Source: JAAUTT01 sp038213375 (GTDB lineage Bacteria > Bacteroidota > Bacteroidia > Bacteroidales > JAAUTT01). From it: 64,000 bases of DNA. A program made the position numbers and the translations under genes. The notes beneath the pieces are model-generated. The model searched no databases, was not told the DNA's origin, and saw nothing but the letters and a program-made list of their open reading frames with translations. Below, one piece after another: positions 45,262-52,240 of this stretch (its first letter is position 1; the number at the start of each line of letters is the position of its first letter). The stretch is from positions 62,001 through 126,000 of the forward strand of contig JBBQTB010000008.1 of the NCBI GenBank assembly GCA_038213375.1, read 5' to 3'.

Positions 45262-46188
45262 TTATTTCACCCACTCTTCCAACAATATATCGCCTTGAAT
45301 GCCAACAGTGATAGCTTTTACAGGAACTTTTCGGCTGGCTGCTTTTGATGCATTCAATACTAGTTGCAGAAGTCCTCCGCAGCAAGGTACTTCCATAATC
45401 ATTACCGTAATGGTGTTAACCTTCGAGTCGTCGATTAAGTGGATCATTTTATCAAGATAAATGTCCTTGTTCGAATCTAATTTCGGACAAGCGATGGCAA
45501 GCTTTTTGCCTTGAAGGAATTTGTTGTGAAAATTACCCAGCGAAAAAGCGACACAATCGGCTGCGATTAATAAATCGGCTCCCTGAAAGTGTGTCGCCAA
45601 AGGGTTGATTAAATGCATTTGAACCGGCCATTGTGTTAGTGCTGAAGGTAAATCAGCGCCAGATGCTTGTTGCATAGCCACAGGGGCAAATGACCTGGTT
45701 TGTGATCCAGGGCAACCACCTGCTGAATGATGCTGAGCAATAGGAATTCCAAGTGAATGAATCGGTTTTGTCTCAGCTTTTTTATGCTGTGATCCTGCCT
45801 GAGTTTGATGAACCTCATCAATCACAGACAAAACGTCGAATGAGGCTTTTTCTTTATGTTGATTCAGAAACGTCACACCTTCTTTCAAATATCCAAATTC
45901 TCCATGTTCTTTTAGATGTTTCAAATGGGCAGTAACCACATTTTTCCCTTTTTGAATCATTTCTTCCATTACTTTTAATTCATCGTATGCTTCCGCTTCC
46001 CGTTCTATTATTTCCAATGCACCTTCGGGACAGTGTCCCAGACACGCTCCTAATCCATCACACATTAAATCGCTAATCAAAACAGCTTTTCCATCAATAA
46101 TTTGCAATGCCCCCTCATGGCAATTTGGCACACAAGCACCGCATCCATTGCATTTGTCTTCGTCTATTTTAATAATTTCCCGCTTCAT
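45262..46188 (-). CDS. 4Fe-4S ferredoxin-domain protein of the nitrosative-stress cluster
   Basis: The 308-residue protein starts with a dicluster ferredoxin region. The first motif is canonical (CNGCGACVPNCHEGAL), while the second is CDGLGACLGHCPEGAL, with Leu in place of the second cysteine. A charged helical linker leads to a C-terminal domain rich in conserved Cys: GGCPGSQTRSF, IAADCVAF, LAIACPKLDS and EVPCCGG. The layout is familiar from anaerobe proteins encoded near hcp and Rrf2 regulators, probably donating electrons to an NO or hydroxylamine reductase. No hcp is in the window. The gene begins 101 bases after the Rrf2 gene. Confidence 0.82.
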   Translation of the reverse strand: MKREIIKIDEDKCNGCGACVPNCHEGALQIIDGKAVLISDLMCDGLGACLGHCPEGALEIIEREAEAYDELKVMEEMIQKGKNVVTAHLKHLKEHGEFGYLKEGVTFLNQHKEKASFDVLSVIDEVHQTQAGSQHKKAETKPIHSLGIPIAQHHSAGGCPGSQTRSFAPVAMQQASGADLPSALTQWPVQMHLINPLATHFQGADLLIAADCVAFSLGNFHNKFLQGKKLAIACPKLDSNKDIYLDKMIHLIDDSKVNTITVMIMEVPCCGGLLQLVLNASKAASRKVPVKAITVGIQGDILLEEWVK

Positions 46189-46213
46189 ATTTTATATCCT
46201 TTTATTCAACTAT

Positions 46214-46275
46214 TTAAGTATTTCATTGCTTAATATATATTTTAAATCAAACCTTATTTAAGTATTATTTACTTA
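46214..46275. promoter_or_regulatory. palindromes between Rrf2 and ferredoxin genes
   Basis: TAAGTA-ttatt-TACTTA at 46259-46275 is a perfect 6-base-arm palindrome, and TTAAG/CTTAA at 46214-46233 is a second weaker one. Both lie in the short gap upstream of the ferredoxin-domain gene and could be regulator sites. Confidence 0.35.
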
Positions 46276-46289
46276 TCTTTCTTCTTTAT

Positions 46290-46688
46290 TTAAAGGTACA
46301 TACTGAGGGTTTGTCCTTTGAGGTACTGAATAAATTCTTCCGACATCTTATTTGAGATATTATTCATAATGCACTTATCGAAAGGGCAAACAGGAGTCTT
46401 AAAAACGCATTTTTCAATCTCAACTTTACCTTCAATTGATTCGTAAATATCGAGAAAAGTAATTTCGCTGGCATTCTTTTTAAGGAAGAAACCACCGGTA
46501 GGACCGCGTTGAGATGATACAAAGTTATCCTTCCCCAAACGCTGCATTACCTTTGCCACATGATGTTTGGAGGTACTAGTTGCTTCGGCTATTTTAATGA
46601 CGTTAATTGACGAGCCCGACTTAGCAACCAGAACCATCGCATGAATTGCAATGGATGCAGCATCAGACAAATTGAATATTTTCGACAT
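46290..46688 (-). CDS. Rrf2-family transcriptional regulator, likely Fe-S and NO responsive
   Basis: This 132-residue protein has the Rrf2 winged helix (ASIAIHAMVLVAKSG, then IAEATSTSKHHVAKVMQRLGKDNFVSSQRGPTGGF), where SKHHVAKVMQ is the recognition helix. Three cysteines in the C-terminal loop, C94, C101 and C106, match the spacing class of Fe-S ligands in NsrR and IscR. NsrR loses its cluster on reaction with NO and derepresses detoxification genes. Sitting at the head of the ferredoxin/cupin/YgbA/NrfHA set, it is the likely regulator of all of them. Direct proof that it is NsrR rather than IscR-like is lacking. Confidence 0.88.
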   Translation of the reverse strand: MSKIFNLSDAASIAIHAMVLVAKSGSSINVIKIAEATSTSKHHVAKVMQRLGKDNFVSSQRGPTGGFFLKKNASEITFLDIYESIEGKVEIEKCVFKTPVCPFDKCIMNNISNKMSEEFIQYLKGQTLSMYL

Positions 46689-46714
46689 ATACTTATTTCG
46701 GTATTTAATTACTG

Positions 46715-46733
46715 CAAATATAAATTAAATATT
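46715..46733 (-). promoter_or_regulatory. -7 promoter element and overlapping palindrome for the Rrf2 gene
   Basis: The minus strand reads TATATTTG (46722-46715), a perfect TAnnTTTG match. It overlaps an AATAT/ATATT inverted repeat (46717-46733), a good position for autorepression by the Rrf2 protein. No -33 box is obvious. Confidence 0.45.
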
Positions 46734-46827
46734 ATTATTCTATCTTTTTTGGTGAAATATAATGCAACTATCCATTCGAAACATTGTTTATTAACAACTT
46801 CCATGTTAAACTCAATTTTCAAAGCTA

Positions 46828-47223
46828 ATGGAATCGACCAAATATCTTTTTATTTATGGCACGCTTTTGCCCGAAATATCCGGCAGGATGTCAAAGTGGT
46901 TGGCCAAGAACTCTGAGGTTATTTGTCATGGTTCAATTCCCGGCTATCTTTACCTCATATCAGATTATCCAGCTGCTATTTATGATAATGAGACATCTGA
47001 TTATGTACAAGGTTTGATTGTAGAATTACAAAATAAAGAAGATTGTTTTTCACTACTTGATGCCTATGAAGGCAAAGAATACCTAAGAACGATAAATAAT
47101 GTAACCGGGAAAGATTCAATAGAAAGGACTTGCTGGATGTATTTGTATAATCGCCCTATAAATAATTTGCAACTTATTTTAACAGGTAATTATGTGGAAT
47201 TTGTAAAAACAAGAAAAAGTTGA
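46828..47223 (+). CDS. gamma-glutamylcyclotransferase-like (AIG2 fold) protein
   Basis: The 131-residue protein has the AIG2/GGCT fold. The phosphate/substrate loop is FIYGTLLPE near residues 8-16, and the probable catalytic Glu lies in LLDAYEGKEYLR near residue 86. Bacterial relatives may cleave gamma-glutamyl amines or related adducts, but the substrate is unknown. It is divergent from the Rrf2 gene across a 139-base gap holding the Rrf2 promoter. No shared function with the nitrosative-stress cluster is implied. Confidence 0.82.
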   Translation: MESTKYLFIYGTLLPEISGRMSKWLAKNSEVICHGSIPGYLYLISDYPAAIYDNETSDYVQGLIVELQNKEDCFSLLDAYEGKEYLRTINNVTGKDSIERTCWMYLYNRPINNLQLILTGNYVEFVKTRKS

Positions 47224-47328
47224 TTGCATCATAAAGCCCGTATTTCACATTTCCACTTCTTTATATCCTCAAATTCCTTCACTTCTTTTTCGTATCATTG
47301 CGGTTTAAAATAATCAGTTTGTTACAAA

Positions 47329-47895
47329 ATGTTAGACCAAGACTTACATATACATACGATTTTTTCGACCGGTGATGGAGCTGTGGTTCCGCAACAAACG
47401 GTTTCCCTGATTGCCGAAGTAAAACATGCTAAAATTATCGGAATAAGTGATCATTTCGACTATTTAACAGGCAGCCGATTTGAAGATTATCGCAATGAAG
47501 TGATGAAATATGGATTTTTGCTTGGAACCGAGGTTGATGGAAGCAATTGGGTTGACCAGGCAATAGAATATCCTTTTGATTATTTTGTTTATCATTGCTA
47601 TAACCAAACTCGCGATTATCAGGGTGCAGAGAAGCTTTTGTCAACAGGTAAGCCTGTTATTATAGCTCACCCACAGGCTCTCGATACAGATCTAAACAAA
47701 ATATCTGTAAACTGTTATATAGAAATAAACAACCGTTATGTGTGGCGGTTCGATTGGCGTAAATACTACAAACCTTTTGTTGGAATTCACAAATTTATAC
47801 TTGGGTCCGATGCTCATCAACCTAATTGGTTAAATCATACCCTCGCTCAGCATGCTGCCCATGAGCTTGGAGTAAAAAATACCATTATTTTTTAG
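47329..47895 (+). CDS. PHP-domain phosphoesterase
   Basis: A 188-residue PHP-family metal-dependent phosphoesterase. The N-terminal metal motif is DLHIHTIFSTGDG, followed by GISDHFDYL and LGTEVDG. VIIAHPQALDTD supplies further ligands, and LGSDAHQPNWL is the late motif. These match the HxH...H...H/D pattern of PHP enzymes, which include histidinol phosphatase and small nucleotide phosphatases. It is shorter than HisK, so the substrate cannot be given. It ends just before the convergent GH125 gene. Confidence 0.85.
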   Translation: MLDQDLHIHTIFSTGDGAVVPQQTVSLIAEVKHAKIIGISDHFDYLTGSRFEDYRNEVMKYGFLLGTEVDGSNWVDQAIEYPFDYFVYHCYNQTRDYQGAEKLLSTGKPVIIAHPQALDTDLNKISVNCYIEINNRYVWRFDWRKYYKPFVGIHKFILGSDAHQPNWLNHTLAQHAAHELGVKNTIIF

Positions 47896-47905
47896 CAGGT
47901 ATAAA

Positions 47906-49342
47906 TTAGCTTAATTTTCGTTTCAAAAGTTCCGGTTTCTCCTTATAAAGATGTAATATTAATTCTCCGAAAATAGTATTCGCCCATGCAAACCAGCTTC
48001 TTGAAAAATCTTTTGGATTATCTATATGAAACGATTCATGAATAAAGCCCGTTCCGGCATGAGTGTTCTTAAGTGTTGTTAAACAATAGATGATTTCATC
48101 GTCATTGTTGCTTGTTAAAGCTTGCATTACAAGTCCAAGAGGCCATATTTTACCCTCCCCTACATGAGGACCCCCAATTCCTTTCGCAAACTTACCCTCA
48201 TTAAACCATGGATTATTGTGGCTAAGCGAAAACTTGCGTGAGTTCTTATAAACAGAATCCTCTTTCGTGCAATAACCCAGATATGGCAATGACAGGATGT
48301 TAGGTACATTGGCATCGTCCATGCACAAAGCGTTTCCAAATCCATCAATTTCCAGAGGGTAAATCTTCCCGGCTAATGGGTGTTCTACCATTGCATAATG
48401 CTTCAAAGCACCATCCACTTCATCGGCTAAATTCGCACATTCAACAGAAAATGTTGCATCACTCAATGTCTTACCAAATATTTCGCTTAGATGGCGAAGT
48501 GAAACAACCGCAAACATATTCGACGAAACCAGGTAGGGATAAAATGTAGAATCGTCGGAAGGGCGGAACATGGAATGAATCAAACCGTTCTTCACCGTAG
48601 GATTGCCATACCCTCCTCCAAACTGGGAATCAGTTGGGTTTGCCGCATCACGTTGAAATTTATACGGACCTTTATTGGTTTTTCGTTGTTGCTCTTTAAA
48701 GGTATTAACAATAAGCTTCATAGCCTGTTGCCAGCTGCTATCAAAGGCTGATGCATCGCCGGTATTTTTCCAATATCCGTAAGCCAACCGAATGACGTAA
48801 CAAAGCGAGTCGATTTCCCATTTGCGTTCATGCACACCAGGTTTCATGGTGGTATGATCTCCGACCCATTCGCTTTTCTTTTCAGGATCGTTGTAAAAAG
48901 CGTTGGCATAGGGATCGAGCAATACAAATTCAGCCTGTTTATTTATTACCCCTTTCAATAGATTTTTCAATTTTATGTCGCTGTTAGCAAGAGTCAGATA
49001 AGGCCAAACCTGTGCCGACGAATCGCGCAACCACATGGCATCGATATCTCCGGTAATGACGTATGTATAAGGCTTACCATTTTTCTCCTCGTAAGTTACC
49101 GTTGTATCCAGCGTATTAGGAAAACAATTCTCGAACATCCATGCCAACTCTTCGTCAGCCATCACTTTTTTTATTTCCAGAATAGTATCTTCAACAGCTT
49201 TACTATTAAATCTGCGTTTGCTTACAACCGGACGCATGGAGTTAAAAGTGGTGATTGAATGATTCCCGAGTGAAGGAATGCCAAAACTAATAGCTGTTGA
49301 GGCTAAACCGGTGATTTTTATAAAATTTCTTCGTGTAGACAT
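47906..49342 (-). CDS. GH125 exo-alpha-1,6-mannosidase
   Basis: This is a glycoside hydrolase of family 125, which removes alpha-1,6-linked mannose without a metal. The N terminus MSTRRNFIKITGLASTAISF is a Tat-type signal (RRNFIK), so the enzyme is exported folded. Typical GH125 segments are ITGDIDAMWLRDSSAQVWPYL, the EWVGDHTTMKPGVHERKWEIDSLCYVIRLAY region, SMFRPSDDSTFYPYLVSSNMF and GTGFIHESFHIDNPKDFSRSWFAWAN, which carries the catalytic acids. The length (478) is normal. The GH5-like lipoprotein lies upstream, and mannan-like substrates are likely. Confidence 0.92.
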   Translation of the reverse strand: MSTRRNFIKITGLASTAISFGIPSLGNHSITTFNSMRPVVSKRRFNSKAVEDTILEIKKVMADEELAWMFENCFPNTLDTTVTYEEKNGKPYTYVITGDIDAMWLRDSSAQVWPYLTLANSDIKLKNLLKGVINKQAEFVLLDPYANAFYNDPEKKSEWVGDHTTMKPGVHERKWEIDSLCYVIRLAYGYWKNTGDASAFDSSWQQAMKLIVNTFKEQQRKTNKGPYKFQRDAANPTDSQFGGGYGNPTVKNGLIHSMFRPSDDSTFYPYLVSSNMFAVVSLRHLSEIFGKTLSDATFSVECANLADEVDGALKHYAMVEHPLAGKIYPLEIDGFGNALCMDDANVPNILSLPYLGYCTKEDSVYKNSRKFSLSHNNPWFNEGKFAKGIGGPHVGEGKIWPLGLVMQALTSNNDDEIIYCLTTLKNTHAGTGFIHESFHIDNPKDFSRSWFAWANTIFGELILHLYKEKPELLKRKLS

Positions 49343-49818
49343 GGTATATTTTTAAACTATTTTTATTTTATTAATAACTAAGTAGCTACAAATGCGATCA
49401 ATACGCGGCTATGTAATCCTTTGGTAATAATTGAAGGTGAAATTAATGATTTTACGATTACTTTTAAAAAATGAATAACCAGAACATATCAAAATTAATC
49501 ATTCATCGTTATCTTTGATAAAAACCAACAAATAAAAATGATACGAAGGAACTTCAACTCACCGTTATTGGAAGCGTATGTTTTTTAAAATAAATGTATA
49601 TAGCGGGTTGCGTTATACAAAGGATTCTGTAGTCTTTAAGCTGAAATAAAAAACACCAAGTGCCGTCAAGCAGATGAATCAGGGTAAGCAAGGTGTCTTG
49701 ATATGCTTAATTATTATGGCCTCCAGCCGCAATTGAATGAGTCGGAAAGTTCAAAAAGATAGGCGCAGCATCACGCTGTGCCTATCTTGAAGTGTTTTTT
49801 CTTTTCTACTACCTTTTG
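49343..49818. other. 476-base intergenic region without a recognised gene
   Basis: No convincing protein frame is present. A perfect -7 element TATCTTTG sits at 49510-49517 on the plus strand, and a strong hairpin with T run ends near 49800, so the two could bound a short plus-strand transcript of about 270 bases. The only ATG-led frame after the promoter is 16 codons (from about 49537). The rest is AT-rich. Confidence 0.4.
49756..49800. terminator. bidirectional terminator-like hairpin
   Basis: AAGATAGGCGCAGC (49756-49769) pairs with GCTGTGCCTATCTT (49775-49788) except for one wobble. T runs lie on both sides (plus strand TTTTTT to 49800; minus strand TTTTT). It is well placed to end the GH5-like gene on the minus strand. 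Confidence 0.65.
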
Positions 49819-50892
49819 TTATTTCTTCCCCGTCAAACTCTTAATCAAGTCAACTTCTTCCTGTTTGTATGGAGTTCCGTTGGTATGGAAAATCTCGTGA
49901 AACCATAGTTTTGGATCAGAACCATCAGGTGTTGGTTCGTCCCAGGCATATTTTGTGTTTGTTTTGCCGGACACCAATCCCCAGTTGATGGCAGCAATGT
50001 TTTCCTTTTTCAGCATTGGCATGATATTATCGAACCGGCTACGGTGTTTACGAGCCATATATTCGGTGCAAATCAGCGGCTTACCTATCCTTTTTAATGT
50101 ATCAATACATTGTTGGTGCAGTGTGTCATTCTGATAATTATGATAGGTAATAACATCGGAATTCTCAACCTGAAATTTATTTAATTCACCAAGATTTAAG
50201 CTCCAAACACCAGCAGAAAGTGGCTGAGATGGATTAACCTCACGACCCCATTGAAACACTTTCTTTAATAATGGCAACGATTTGTTACCATAGTTTGAAT
50301 TGCCTGGTTCGTTATACAAATCCCAAAGAACAATACGTTTGTCGGACGAAAATGTGGTAAGAACGTCTTTTACATAACGCTCCAGTACTGTAATAATGGC
50401 ACTATCGGTATGAATCAGATCGCCCGGGTCGCGTACCCAACCTGAATTGTGAATGCCGATTTTAGGAGCGGGTTGTGTGCCTGCCTTATAGGTTGGATTC
50501 CAACAATCGTCGAAAATACAGAACACAGTAGAAATGCCATGTTTATTGGCAATGGTGAGGTATTGGTTCATACGGTTTTTAAAACCGGCTGTGTCGTTTT
50601 GCCATGCCAAATGATGAAGATAAACTCGCATGACATTCAAACCAATGGATTCGGCCCAACCGAGTTCGCGGTTGATGGTGACCGTATCGAAGGTTTCGGC
50701 TTGCCACATTTCCAATTGGTTAATGGCAGTACTAGGAATGAAATCGCAGCCACGCAGCCAACCCCATTGCGGATACCATGCATTGGCCTGATCTTTTGTC
50801 CATACTTCGCGAACTTTAGTTTCATTTTTGGGACTGCAATTAACCAGAATTAATGCCGCCAAAAACAGTGACACATAGAAATTTTTTTTCAT
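49819..50892 (-). CDS. GH5-like (cellulase-type) lipoprotein glycosidase
   Basis: A secreted TIM-barrel glycosidase of the GH5/clan A type. The chosen ATG at 50892 gives MKKNFYVSLFLAALILVNCS, a lipoprotein signal with lipobox LVNC; a longer reading to 50940 would start upstream of the promoter element. The acid/base Glu is in IVLWDLYNEPGNSN, and the nucleophile Glu in GKPLICTEYMAR. N-terminal VWTKDQANAWYPQWGWLRGCDFIPSTA is typical of the cellulase-like group often annotated as mannanase or xylanase. Together with the GH125 enzyme, mannan or mixed-linkage glycans are plausible targets; substrate is inferred. Confidence 0.86.
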   Translation of the reverse strand: MKKNFYVSLFLAALILVNCSPKNETKVREVWTKDQANAWYPQWGWLRGCDFIPSTAINQLEMWQAETFDTVTINRELGWAESIGLNVMRVYLHHLAWQNDTAGFKNRMNQYLTIANKHGISTVFCIFDDCWNPTYKAGTQPAPKIGIHNSGWVRDPGDLIHTDSAIITVLERYVKDVLTTFSSDKRIVLWDLYNEPGNSNYGNKSLPLLKKVFQWGREVNPSQPLSAGVWSLNLGELNKFQVENSDVITYHNYQNDTLHQQCIDTLKRIGKPLICTEYMARKHRSRFDNIMPMLKKENIAAINWGLVSGKTNTKYAWDEPTPDGSDPKLWFHEIFHTNGTPYKQEEVDLIKSLTGKK

Positions 50893-50931
50893 GATGTATT
50901 TATTTAATTTAGTTGAATGCACAAATGTAAA

Positions 50932-50939
50932 AAGATTCA
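50932..50939 (-). promoter_or_regulatory. -7 promoter element for the GH5-like gene
   Basis: The minus strand reads TACATTTG, a perfect TAnnTTTG. Transcription would begin about 50925, which rules out the ATG at 50940 and supports that at 50892. Confidence 0.5.
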
Positions 50940-51090
50940 TAGGTTTTTAGAGGATGAAATCTAATTCATAACAATTGATGAGAACGCAATTATTGGAAAC
51001 TGAGCCAGCGTGTGAAACTTTTCCCAACTATGATAAGTAGCCTAAACTGGTAAGTCCAAAGATGCTGCCAGAGTTTAAATTTCTAAAACT

Positions 51091-51104
51091 CCTTATTCCT
51101 TATT
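51091..51104 (+). repeat. heptamer tandem repeat CCTTATT x2
   Basis: The 7-base unit CCTTATT occurs twice in succession in the divergent gap between the GH5-like and nucleotidyltransferase genes. Similar heptamer repeats occur at two other gaps in this window. Confidence 0.4.
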
Positions 51105-51151
51105 CTACTATCCCAACTTTTAGCTCCTACCTCCCCTTCCAACTTTTTTCC

Positions 51152-51159
51152 TATATTTG
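51152..51159 (+). promoter_or_regulatory. -7 promoter element for the sugar-nucleotide/trehalose cluster
   Basis: TATATTTG, a perfect TAnnTTTG, lies 22 bases before the ATG at 51182. The -33 region is weak. Confidence 0.45.
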
Positions 51160-51181
51160 ATCATCATAAAAATAGCAATTC

Positions 51182-52138
51182 ATGCAAATCAAAAAAGCAG
51201 TGATCACCGCCGCCGCCAGAGGAGAAAGACTTTACCCGGTTGCCGATACCGTTCAGAAGGCTATGTTACCTGTTCTGGATACTGATGGAATTAACAAACC
51301 CATTATACAAATTATAGCCGAAGAAGCTTTTTCAAGTGGAATTGAAGAGATTTGCGTGATATGCGCTCCCGGCGATGCCGAACGATATGTGGAAAGCTTT
51401 CGATCCCTTCATAACACCTTGTTGAAAGCATATAAGTACAGCGATTGGGCACAATTTCAGGCAACCAGCATTAAAAATTTGCTTGATCGCATCAGCTTCA
51501 AAGTTCAGGAAAAACCACAAGGGTATGGCGATGCCGTATATCAGGCGAAAGAATTTGTCCATAACGAAACTTTTCTACTGCTTCTAGGTGATTATCTGTA
51601 TGTTTCTGATTTGCCCGGCAAACGTTGTGCCCAGCAATTAATTGATTTGGCTAATCGCGAAGATTGCTCGGCTTCGGCCGTGAATCCTACCATTGAACAC
51701 TTGATTAGCAGGTACGGAACCCTTACCGGGAAATCGGTGTTGAATTATAATGGTGTCTATCAAATAGAACGGATTATCGAAAAGCCATCGGTAAGTCAGG
51801 CAGAACTGGAGCTTCAAACTCCCGGCCTTCGGGCTGGTTATTACCTTTGTTTTTTTGGGATGCACATCTTTAAGCCTACTATTTTTGATTTACTGGAAGA
51901 AAGAATTCGTGATAATCCTGATGGAAAAAGCATACTGTTAACACCTGTTCAGGAAGAACTGGCAAAAACAGACAAATACCTTGCTTTGGAAATGAAAGGC
52001 AACCGTTACGATACAAGTAAAAAATTAGGATTGTTGCAAGCTCAGCTGGCACTTGGATTGGCTGGCAAAGTAAAGGATGAGGTGCTTTCTTCTATCATTC
52101 AAATAATGGCTGAATCTGATAAAAGAAATTTTAAATAG
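51182..52138 (+). CDS. GalU-like NDP-sugar nucleotidyltransferase
   Basis: The 318-residue protein belongs to the nucleotidyltransferase family of UTP-glucose-1-phosphate uridylyltransferases. The N-terminal AVITAAARGERLYPVADTVQKAMLPV is the GalU signature with the nucleotide-binding GxGxRxxP-like loop in a modified form (AAARGERLYP). FLLLLGDYLY is the metal-binding D motif, with YQIERIIEKPS and GYYLCFFGMHIFKPTIF supporting the assignment. GalU makes UDP-glucose, the donor for the trehalose synthase later in this cluster. RmlA-type relatives use dTTP, so base specificity is inferred. Confidence 0.87.
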   Translation: MQIKKAVITAAARGERLYPVADTVQKAMLPVLDTDGINKPIIQIIAEEAFSSGIEEICVICAPGDAERYVESFRSLHNTLLKAYKYSDWAQFQATSIKNLLDRISFKVQEKPQGYGDAVYQAKEFVHNETFLLLLGDYLYVSDLPGKRCAQQLIDLANREDCSASAVNPTIEHLISRYGTLTGKSVLNYNGVYQIERIIEKPSVSQAELELQTPGLRAGYYLCFFGMHIFKPTIFDLLEERIRDNPDGKSILLTPVQEELAKTDKYLALEMKGNRYDTSKKLGLLQAQLALGLAGKVKDEVLSSIIQIMAESDKRNFK

Positions 52139-52200
52139 AGGCAAGAGGCAAGAGGCAAGAGGCATGTGACTTGTGACGTGAGGCAAGAGGCATGAGGACT
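52138..52200 (+). repeat. heptamer tandem repeat (GAGGCAA)n
   Basis: Three GAGGCAA units and a GAGGCAT follow one another after the stop codon of the nucleotidyltransferase, and a further GAGGCAA-GAGGCAT pair appears after a short gap. It is simple sequence in the spacer before the large fusion gene. Confidence 0.6.
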
Positions 52201-52240
52201 TTATGACAAATGATAATCAAATAACCCGTAACCTGTAATC

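Noticed and set aside
49537..49590. 16-codon ATG frame in the large intergenic gap
   Set aside because: It is too short, has no supporting conservation that I can see, and no clear translation signal.
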